Below, piece by piece: positions 57,265 to 64,000 of a stretch of DNA of 64,000 nucleotides. The translations under genes and the position numbers were made by a program. The notes under the pieces are model-generated. The model ran no database searches and was not told the DNA's origin. It was given only the letters and a program-made list of their open reading frames with translations. This stretch comes from Bacillus sp. T3. Lineage in GTDB: Bacteria > Bacillota > Bacilli > Bacillales > Cytobacillaceae. Within the stretch, counting starts at the first letter, position 1; each line of letters begins with the position of its first letter. The stretch lies in contig NZ_CP137761.1 of NCBI RefSeq assembly GCF_033449965.1, forward strand, positions 3,472,001-3,536,000, in the 5' to 3' direction.

Positions 57265-58569
57265 TTACAAACTTTTCACAAAGTTCTGAATTGTTTCTAA
57301 GGCTCTTGTTGCATGCTTTTCATATCTTTCTTTTTTCCCTCTGATCTTCTCTGGCAGTTCTGGAAATAATCCAAAGTTTGCATTCATCGGTTGGAATCTT
57401 TTCGGATTGGCTGTTGTAATATAATGAGCCATACTGCCAATCGCCGTTTCCGGTGGAAACTCTACTGTCTCTTGCCCCATAACGTATCTTGCTGCATTCA
57501 ATCCCGCAATTAATCCACTTGCAGCTGACTCAACATACCCTTCAACCCCTGTCATTTGTCCTGCGAAGAACAAATCACTTCTTGTTTTAAATTGATAGGT
57601 TGCATTTAATACCTTTGGTGAGTTCATGAATGTATTACGATGCATCACACCATATCGAACAATTTCGGCTTGCTCTAAACCAGGTATTAATTGAATCACT
57701 TCTTTTTGCGGTCCCCATTTTAAATGCGTTTGGAAACCAACAATGTTATAAAGTGTTCCTGCTGCGTCATCCTGTCTTAGCTGGACAACTGCAAAGGGTC
57801 TTTTTCCTGTGCGTGGATCCTCTAAGCCGACTGGCTTCATTGGTCCAAACAGCATCGTTTTCTTTCCGCGATTAGCCATAACCTCAATTGGCATGCAGCC
57901 CTCGAAGAATATTTCCTTCTCAAATTCTTTTAATGGAACCGTTTCTGCATCAATTAACGCCTCATAAAAACGATTGAATTCCTCCTCCGTCATTGGGCAG
58001 TTTAAATAAGCAGCCTCTCCTTTATCATAACGTGATTTTAAATACACCTTATCCATATTTATGCTGTCTTTTTCCAGAATAGGTGCAGCTGCATCGTAGA
58101 AATATAAATAATCTTCACCAGTCAATTCTTTAAGCTTTTGTGACAATGCCTCACTTGTTAATGGACCTGTGGCAATAACGGTTGGCCCCTCTGGAATTTC
58201 TGTTACTTCCTCATGGATAACCGTAACATTTGGATGATTTTTTACTTGGTCCGTCACTCTTGCAGCAAATTCATGCCGATCCACAGCTAATGCTCCACCC
58301 GCTGGAACAGCGCACGCATCTGCTGAACCAATAATAATGGAATCCAAAATCCGCATTTCTTCTTTTAAAACACCAACAGCATTGGTAAGTGTATTAGCAC
58401 GTAATGAATTACTACAAACTAGCTCGGCAAATTTATCGGTATGATGGGCAGGTGTTTGCTTTACTGGTCTCATCTCAAACAATCGTACCTTTATTCCTCG
58501 TTTGGCTAATTGCCATGCCGCTTCACTTCCGGCAAGACCAGCGCCTATCACATTTACTGTTACTTCCAT
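57265..58569 (-). CDS. trmFO: tRNA (uracil-54-C5) methyltransferase, folate/FAD-dependent
   Basis: 434 residues. The N-terminal GAGLAGSEAAWQLAKRG binds FAD; ELVCSNSLRAN and GYVESAASGLIAGL are family signatures. It makes ribothymidine at position 54 using methylene-tetrahydrofolate. Between topA and xerC, as in B. subtilis. Confidence 0.96.
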   Translation of the reverse strand: MEVTVNVIGAGLAGSEAAWQLAKRGIKVRLFEMRPVKQTPAHHTDKFAELVCSNSLRANTLTNAVGVLKEEMRILDSIIIGSADACAVPAGGALAVDRHEFAARVTDQVKNHPNVTVIHEEVTEIPEGPTVIATGPLTSEALSQKLKELTGEDYLYFYDAAAPILEKDSINMDKVYLKSRYDKGEAAYLNCPMTEEEFNRFYEALIDAETVPLKEFEKEIFFEGCMPIEVMANRGKKTMLFGPMKPVGLEDPRTGKRPFAVVQLRQDDAAGTLYNIVGFQTHLKWGPQKEVIQLIPGLEQAEIVRYGVMHRNTFMNSPKVLNATYQFKTRSDLFFAGQMTGVEGYVESAASGLIAGLNAARYVMGQETVEFPPETAIGSMAHYITTANPKRFQPMNANFGLFPELPEKIRGKKERYEKHATRALETIQNFVKSL

Positions 58570-58740
58570 ATTTTTAGCCCCCTGTGGATATATGTAGGAA
58601 AATCACCGCTTTTTATAATACAACAATTATGAGGAGGAGAAAAATCTTTTATTACTTTACCCACAATCCTTTCCATATTGCATCTATCCATACGGTTCAT
58701 TTCAAAAAAAGATTCATTCAATTATTTGGTTGTTTAAAAT

Positions 58741-58779
58741 GATTTCTCAGGAGTCTTGTGCCTTCTGCTCCAATCAACA
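58741..58779. repeat. Interspersed repeat, family A, truncated right end
   Basis: CAGGAGTCTTGTGCCTTCTGCTCCAATCAACA matches the right end of the 129-bp copy with a few changes; the left end is missing. In the topA-trmFO gap. Confidence 0.6.
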
Positions 58780-58813
58780 TTGTAAGTAACCAATAATTAA
58801 AAAATCAATATAA

Positions 58814-58840
58814 AAGAGTGAGCTCTAAGCTCACCCTTTT
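58814..58840 (-). terminator. Hairpin after topA
   Basis: Stem GTGAGCT/AGCTCAC with TCTTTTATA after it on minus, adjoining the topA stop. Confidence 0.75.
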
Positions 58841-60915
58841 TATTTTTGTTGCTCCTCTTTGTAATCACATTGGATACACTGAACTTGGACACCCTTTTTA
58901 AGCTTCTTCTCCACTAATAAACTTTCACATTTTGGACAATTTCGAGGGATTGGTTTATCCCAAGATAGAAACTCACAGCTAGGATATTGATCGCAACCAT
59001 AAAAAATGCGCTTCTTTTTGCTTTTACGCTCAATAATATTGCCATCTTTGCAGTTCGGGCATTTCACACCTATATCTTTTACAATCGGCTTTGTATTTCG
59101 ACAGTCAGGAAAATTGCTGCATGCCATAAATTTACCATAGCGTCCCATTTTAAACACCATTGGGCTTTGGCATAATTCACAATCCTCACCAGCAGGTTCA
59201 TCTTTTATTTCTACTTGCTGCATTTCCAATTCGGCTTTTTCAAGATGCTTTTCAAAATCCTGATAGAATGCATCAATCAACTTAACCCAGTTTATTTTAC
59301 CTTCTTCGATATTGTCAAGATTTTGTTCCATTAGCGCGGTAAAATCAACATTTAATATTTCTGGAAAGAATTCGCTGATCAACTCATTCACGATTTCTCC
59401 CAATTCGGTTGGTACAAACCGCTTGTTATCTAAAGCAACATATCCACGTTTTTGAATCGTATCCAGCGTTGGAGAATAAGTCGATGGGCGGCCAATTCCC
59501 AGTTCTTCAAGCGTTTTGACTAACCTCGCCTCCGTGTATCTTGGCGGCGGCTGCGTAAAATGCTGTTTCGGGTCAATATCCTTTTTCAGCACCTTGTCTT
59601 GTTCTTGTATGTCTGGAAGCATTTTTTCCCGTTCTTCCGTCTGGTCATCTGTCCCTTCAACATACACCTTCATAAATCCAGGGAATTTAACCTTGGAGCC
59701 TGTTGCTCTGAAGACAATATCACCATTTTTTAAATCAACACTCATTGTATCCATCACGGCAGGTGCCATCTGACTAGCTACAAAGCGCTCCCAAATTAAT
59801 TTATATAATCTAAGCTGGTCTCTTGATAAAAATTCTTTTAAACTAGAAGGTTCCTTGAGTGTGCTCGTAGGACGAATCGCTTCGTGTGCATCCTGGGCAT
59901 TGGTTGACTTCTTTTCTTTACGCTTTTCTACTTGGAGAAATGCATCTCCATACGTTGCCTGAATGTATTCAGCTGCTTCCTTCTGAGCTACTTCAGAAAC
60001 GCGGGTTGAGTCCGTTCTCATGTATGTAATTAACCCGACTGTCCCTTCTTTACCGAGGTCAATTCCCTCATATAATTGTTGGGCCAACATCATCGTTTTC
60101 TTCGTACGGAAGTTCAATTTTCTTGCTGCTTCCTGCTGTAAAGAGGATGTTGTAAACGGTACTGCAGGATTACGTTTGCGCTCCTTTTTCGTTACCGACT
60201 CGACCGTAAACTTATTTCCTTTCAGTTTTCCAAGGACGTTTTTCACATCTTCCTCAGACCTTAGCTCGACCTTTTCTTGACCAATACCGTAGAACGTCGC
60301 TTCAAAGGCTTCATTTCCTTTTAAAAATTCAGCCGATATTGTCCAATATTCTTCGGGAATAAAATCTTTAATTTCCTTCTCACGATCGATAATCAAGCTA
60401 ACAGCGACCGATTGAACACGACCTGCACTTAAGCCCTTCTTGACCTTTTTCCATAAAAGCGGGCTAATATTATAGCCAACTAATCGATCCAGGACACGAC
60501 GCGCTTGTTGAGCATCGACCAAATCCATATTAATAGGTCGTGGATGTTTGAACGATTCGGTAATTGCATCCTTTGTAATCTCATTGAACACAACTCGACA
60601 ATCACTATTAACATCAACATCTAAGCTGTGGGCTAAATGCCAAGCAATCGCTTCCCCTTCTCTGTCGGGGTCAGCTGCGAGATAAATTTTCTTTGCTTTT
60701 TTAGCCGCCGTTTTTAATTCTTTTAAAACAGGACCTTTTCCACGAATTGTTATGTATTTAGGCGCAAAGTTGTCCTCTTTATATACACCCATTTGACTTT
60801 TCGGCAAATCACGAACATGTCCCATCGATGCTTTTACTTTATATTTTTTTCCAAGATACCGTTCAATCGTTTTCGCCTTAGCAGGTGACTCAACGATTAC
60901 AAGATAGTCTGACAT
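58840..60915 (-). CDS. topA: DNA topoisomerase I
   Basis: 691 residues, type IA enzyme that relaxes negative supercoils. TOPRIM domain (VESPAKAKTIERYLG; AADPDREGEAIAWHL) and the active Tyr in GLITYMRTDSTR near 300. The C terminus has three Cys4 zinc ribbons (CELCQS..., CPNCKDG..., CPKCESL...). Follows dprA. Confidence 0.97.
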   Translation of the reverse strand: MSDYLVIVESPAKAKTIERYLGKKYKVKASMGHVRDLPKSQMGVYKEDNFAPKYITIRGKGPVLKELKTAAKKAKKIYLAADPDREGEAIAWHLAHSLDVDVNSDCRVVFNEITKDAITESFKHPRPINMDLVDAQQARRVLDRLVGYNISPLLWKKVKKGLSAGRVQSVAVSLIIDREKEIKDFIPEEYWTISAEFLKGNEAFEATFYGIGQEKVELRSEEDVKNVLGKLKGNKFTVESVTKKERKRNPAVPFTTSSLQQEAARKLNFRTKKTMMLAQQLYEGIDLGKEGTVGLITYMRTDSTRVSEVAQKEAAEYIQATYGDAFLQVEKRKEKKSTNAQDAHEAIRPTSTLKEPSSLKEFLSRDQLRLYKLIWERFVASQMAPAVMDTMSVDLKNGDIVFRATGSKVKFPGFMKVYVEGTDDQTEEREKMLPDIQEQDKVLKKDIDPKQHFTQPPPRYTEARLVKTLEELGIGRPSTYSPTLDTIQKRGYVALDNKRFVPTELGEIVNELISEFFPEILNVDFTALMEQNLDNIEEGKINWVKLIDAFYQDFEKHLEKAELEMQQVEIKDEPAGEDCELCQSPMVFKMGRYGKFMACSNFPDCRNTKPIVKDIGVKCPNCKDGNIIERKSKKKRIFYGCDQYPSCEFLSWDKPIPRNCPKCESLLVEKKLKKGVQVQCIQCDYKEEQQK

Positions 60916-61205
60916 TCAGTAGTCCTCCTTAAGAGGGATTATTCAAAGAAATTTTAGTACATTCATTAAAGAATCCGATTTGTTATTTAAATTAATCACT
61001 ATTATTGAACAAAAAAATTAAGTTTGTCAACGGATAACAAAAGAAACCGTTTTCATTCGGTAATCGAAAATAAAAATTTGTGAACGAACATCTGTTGCAA
61101 AATGTATAACAGATTGGCAATAATTTCAACCTTTTTCGAAAAAATAATTAAAAAAAAATATTTTTATGAATTATACGACAAATCTCCTTAATCCATTCCA
61201 ACCAT
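60916..61205. other. AT-rich dprA-topA spacer
   Basis: 290 bases, very AT-rich, with no ORF or strong hairpin. It should carry the topA promoter. A weak SOS-like string CGAACATCTGTTGC (61085-61098) is present but misses the right half-site. Confidence 0.4.
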
Positions 61206-62075
61206 TTAATATGATAGCTCATTTATGATATCTTCAGCTGTTTTGACCAGCTTTGCACCTTGTTGAATCAACTCATTTGTCCCCATTGATTGAGGGTTTA
61301 AAATGCTACCTGGAATGGCAAACACCTCTCTCCCCTCGTTTACTGCGTAATTTGCTGTAATTAATGACCCACTCTTCTTTTCTGCTTCTACTACGAGCGT
61401 TCCAACGCTCATTCCGCTAATAATCCGGTTTCTTAATGGAAAATGCCATTTTTCTGGTCGTGTATGTGGTGGATACTCCGATAGAAGGAGGTGCTGTTCA
61501 ACCATTTTATCTGCAAGCTGCTGATTCTCCTTTGGATAAAGATGGTGAAAGCCTCCGGCAATGACCCCAATCGTTTTTCCACTGAATTTCATTGCCATTT
61601 CATGACTGTGTGCATCTATTCCTTTAGCCAAACCACTAACAATCACAAAATCATGTGCCAAGAGCTCTGGAAATAGAAGATCAATCGCCATTTTTCCATA
61701 AGGCGTTGCTTTCCTAGCGCCAACAACTGCTAATTTTTTTGGCTTATTTAGCAAATCCACATTCCCTTTTGCATAGAGAACCCAAGGGGGCTGGTACGTT
61801 TCCTTTAGCATTTTGGGATAAAGATCTTCAAAAATGGTTATGGGGAAAATTCCATTTTGTTCATATCCGTTAATGAGGTTGAGAGTGGAGTTCGTTTGAA
61901 GATCTCGTTGAGGAGTACTACGAGCTGGGAGATTAACAATACTTTGGAGTTCAGCTATTGTAAACTGATGAATGGAAGAAAGAGAAGGGCTGTGTTTCAA
62001 AATTTTATAGATTGATGTCCATCCAAGTCCTCTCCAATGATGGAGTAACAATAGCTTTGTCTTTAATGAATCCAT
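61206..62075 (-). CDS. dprA: DNA-processing protein DprA (Smf)
   Basis: 289 residues. Extended Rossmann fold: VVGARKATPYG near 110, IVSGLAKGIDAHSHE, and SGSLITANYAVNEGREVFAIPG. It loads RecA on incoming single strands during transformation. ATG follows AGGAGG. No C-terminal winged-helix extension is evident, consistent with the short Bacillus form. Confidence 0.95.
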   Translation of the reverse strand: MDSLKTKLLLLHHWRGLGWTSIYKILKHSPSLSSIHQFTIAELQSIVNLPARSTPQRDLQTNSTLNLINGYEQNGIFPITIFEDLYPKMLKETYQPPWVLYAKGNVDLLNKPKKLAVVGARKATPYGKMAIDLLFPELLAHDFVIVSGLAKGIDAHSHEMAMKFSGKTIGVIAGGFHHLYPKENQQLADKMVEQHLLLSEYPPHTRPEKWHFPLRNRIISGMSVGTLVVEAEKKSGSLITANYAVNEGREVFAIPGSILNPQSMGTNELIQQGAKLVKTAEDIINELSY

Positions 62076-62181
62076 AAAAATTCCTCCTAGTGAAAACGTT
62101 CACAAAAAATTCGAATAGGGAGTTGGTCTACCAATCATTTATAAGGGGGTGTAGTGTAGAGGAACATTCTTCATGAGGATA

Positions 62182-62206
62182 AAGTCCCTCAAAAACAGAG
62201 GGACTT
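62182..62206 (-). terminator. Second hairpin after sucD
   Basis: Perfect stem AAGTCCCTC/GAGGGACTT in the sucD-dprA gap. A minus-strand TATAAT lies beside it (62206-62212 region) and could serve dprA. Confidence 0.65.
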
Positions 62207-62228
62207 ATTATAATGGTAGCTCATCAAC

Positions 62229-62257
62229 AAGCAAATAGGCTAAGCCTATTTGCTTTT
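62229..62257 (-). terminator. Hairpin spanning the sucD stop codon
   Basis: Long stem AAGCAAATAGGCT/AGCCTATTTGCTT that includes the last sucD codons and its TAG. Confidence 0.65.
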
Positions 62258-63172
62258 AGTTTCTTCTATATAATGTGTTCGACACTTATCGTATAATCCC
62301 TTTTCTTTTAGAACCTCGATTAATGTTTCACCCATAACCGATGGCGTATCAGCTACTTTAATTCCACATTCATTCATGACACGGATTTTTTCATCAGCTG
62401 TTCCCTTACCACCAGAAATGATGGCACCAGCATGGCCCATACGCTTCCCTGGAGGCGCTGTGCGACCGCCAATAAAGCCAACAACAGGCTTTGTCATATT
62501 CTCTTTCACCCACTGTGCAGCTTCTTCTTCAGCAGTACCACCGATTTCACCAATCATAATCACTGCATATGTTTCAGGGTCTTCGTTAAAAGCACTTAAA
62601 ACATCGATAAAGTTTGTCCCATTAACAGGGTCTCCACCGATTCCAACAGCTGTGGATTGACCAATTCCAGCTTGTGATAATTGATGCACAGCTTCATAAG
62701 TTAATGTTCCAGAACGGGATACAACACCTACATGACCTTTAGTATGAATGTAGCCTGGCATAATCCCAATTTTACACTCATCAGGTGTAATCACACCTGG
62801 GCAGTTTGGACCAACTAAACGTGTTTTCTTTCCTTCCATATACCGTTTTACTTTTACCATATCTAACACCGGAATATGTTCAGTAATACAAATGACAAGC
62901 TCCAGCTCTGCTTCTACAGCCTCTAAAATAGCATCTGCTGCAAATGGAGCAGGAACATAAATAACGGAAGCGGTTGCACCAGTTACCTGGACAGCCTCTT
63001 TAACTGTATTAAATACTGGAACACCCTCAACTTCCGTTCCGCCTTTACCAGGAGTTGTGCCTCCTACAATCTTCGTACCATATTCAAGCATTTGCTTTGT
63101 ATGAAATAATGCGGTTGATCCAGTGATACCTTGAACAATGACCTTTGTATCTTTATTGATATATACGCTCAC
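62246..63172 (-). CDS. sucD: Succinyl-CoA synthetase alpha subunit
   Basis: 308 residues. CoA-binding N-terminal domain (VIVQGITGSTALFHTKQML), catalytic His in GKRMGHAGAIISGG. With SucC it makes ATP or GTP from succinyl-CoA in the TCA cycle. 21 bases after sucC. Confidence 0.97.
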   Translation of the reverse strand: MSVYINKDTKVIVQGITGSTALFHTKQMLEYGTKIVGGTTPGKGGTEVEGVPVFNTVKEAVQVTGATASVIYVPAPFAADAILEAVEAELELVICITEHIPVLDMVKVKRYMEGKKTRLVGPNCPGVITPDECKIGIMPGYIHTKGHVGVVSRSGTLTYEAVHQLSQAGIGQSTAVGIGGDPVNGTNFIDVLSAFNEDPETYAVIMIGEIGGTAEEEAAQWVKENMTKPVVGFIGGRTAPPGKRMGHAGAIISGGKGTADEKIRVMNECGIKVADTPSVMGETLIEVLKEKGLYDKCRTHYIEETKSK

Positions 63173-63193
63173 GTAAATTCTCCCTTCCTAATC

Positions 63194-64000
63194 CTATTTC
63201 GTCACTAAGGAAACGATTTTTTGTGCTCCATCGGCCATCGATTCCGCTGCAATAATATTTAAGCCAGACTCACCAAGAAGTTTTTTACCAAGGTCAACGT
63301 TTGTACCTTCCAAACGCACAACCAGTGGTACACTAAGCCCAACTTGTTTCGCAGCTTCCACTACACCCGTTGCAATCACATCACATTTCATAATGCCGCC
63401 AAAGATGTTTACAAAAATACCTTTGACGTTTGGATCAGAAAGGATGATTTTAAATGCTTCTGTTACTTTCTCGGCTGTAGCACCGCCCCCAACATCTAAG
63501 AAGTTCGCCGGTTCACCGCCGTAATACTTGATAATATCCATTGTCGACATTGCTAGACCTGCACCGTTAACCATACAACCGATGTTACCATCTAAGGAAA
63601 CATAGCTTAGGTCATATTTAGATGCTTCAATTTCTTTTGCATCTTCTTCATCTAAATCACGATATTCAAGCACGTCTTTTTGACGATAAAGCGCATTGGC
63701 ATCAAAATTTAATTTAGCATCAAGTGCCATTACCTTTCCATCGCCTGTTACAACTAATGGATTAATTTCTGCAATTGAGCAATCTTTTTCTATAAAAGCT
63801 GTATATAAGCCTTGCATAAATTTACATGCCTGGTTCACAAGTTCTTTAGGAATATTGATATTAAATGCAATACGACGTGCTTGGAAAGCTGTTAAGCCGA
63901 CGATTGGGTCAATTTCTTCCTTAAAGATTTTTTCAGGTGTTGCCTCCGCAACTTCCTCAATTTCTGTTCCACCTTCTTCTGAAGCCATTAAAACTACATG
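63194..64000 (-). CDS. sucC: Succinyl-CoA synthetase beta subunit (5' end outside window)
   Basis: Partial: 268 residues of about 386 are visible, and the frame stays open to the right edge (VVLMASEEGGTEIEEVAE at the start). Nucleotide- and CoA-related motifs NPLVVTGDGKVMALDAKL, VNGAGLAMSTMD and FVNIFGGIMKCDVIA are present. The Met at 63988 is internal and not the start. Confidence 0.97.
   Translation of the reverse strand, partial: HVVLMASEEGGTEIEEVAEATPEKIFKEEIDPIVGLTAFQARRIAFNINIPKELVNQACKFMQGLYTAFIEKDCSIAEINPLVVTGDGKVMALDAKLNFDANALYRQKDVLEYRDLDEEDAKEIEASKYDLSYVSLDGNIGCMVNGAGLAMSTMDIIKYYGGEPANFLDVGGGATAEKVTEAFKIILSDPNVKGIFVNIFGGIMKCDVIATGVVEAAKQVGLSVPLVVRLEGTNVDLGKKLLGESGLNIIAAESMADGAQKIVSLVTK

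Noticed and set aside
61085..61098. SOS box upstream of topA
   Set aside because: CGAACATCTGTTGC matches only the left half of the consensus, and topA is not a known SOS gene.

Overview
The window is a stretch of conserved chromosomal core from a low-GC, spore-forming member of the Bacillaceae (a Bacillus or Neobacillus type; I cannot name the species). Every supported gene lies on the minus strand. The gene order is the Bacillus subtilis order from sucC to cinA. Sporulation genes (dpaA/dpaB, spoIIIE, ymxH), the cod operon and the protein sequences all fit this placement. No tRNA, rRNA, CRISPR array, prophage, insertion sequence or defence island was seen.

In transcription order, from high to low coordinates: sucC (cut by the window edge)-sucD; dprA; topA-trmFO; xerC-hslV-hslU-codY; rpsB, tsf, pyrH-frr; uppS-cdsA-dxr-rseP-proS; polC; rimP-nusA-ylxR-ylxQ-infB-ylxP-rbfA-truB-ribF; rpsO, pnp; ylxY, mlpA, ymxH; dpaA-dpaB, asd-dapG-dapA; rnjB; tepA-ylzJ-spoIIIE; ymfC (GntR/HutC regulator) and a BMP-type nucleoside ABC transporter (nupN, nupO-nupP-nupQ); ymfF-ymfH, ymfI, ymfJ, ymfK, rodZ, pgsA, cinA. 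A LexA-type box at the left edge must belong to recA, just outside the window. The genes cover the end of the TCA cycle (succinyl-CoA synthetase), DNA topology and replication, translation factors, isoprenoid and phospholipid synthesis, the lysine/DAP pathway feeding dipicolinate for spores, RNA decay and chromosome translocation.

Two features stand out. First, many genes are broken by single-base indels that do not look biological. Fifteen insertions in ten genes each turn an inferred CCGG into CCAGG or CCTGG, and deleting the middle base restores the conserved protein every time. The likely cause is a systematic base-calling error at modified CCGG sites, so the sequence probably reports the organism's DNA methylation. 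The genes concerned, several of them essential, should be read as intact. Second, intergenic spaces carry repeats: a minisatellite of about 53 bp in six copies upstream of dpaA, and two families of interspersed palindromic elements. One family forms a nested deletion series of 129, 65 and 24 bp.

The flagellar/chemotaxis operon that separates codY from rpsB in B. subtilis is absent here. I found no convincing novel multi-gene system.
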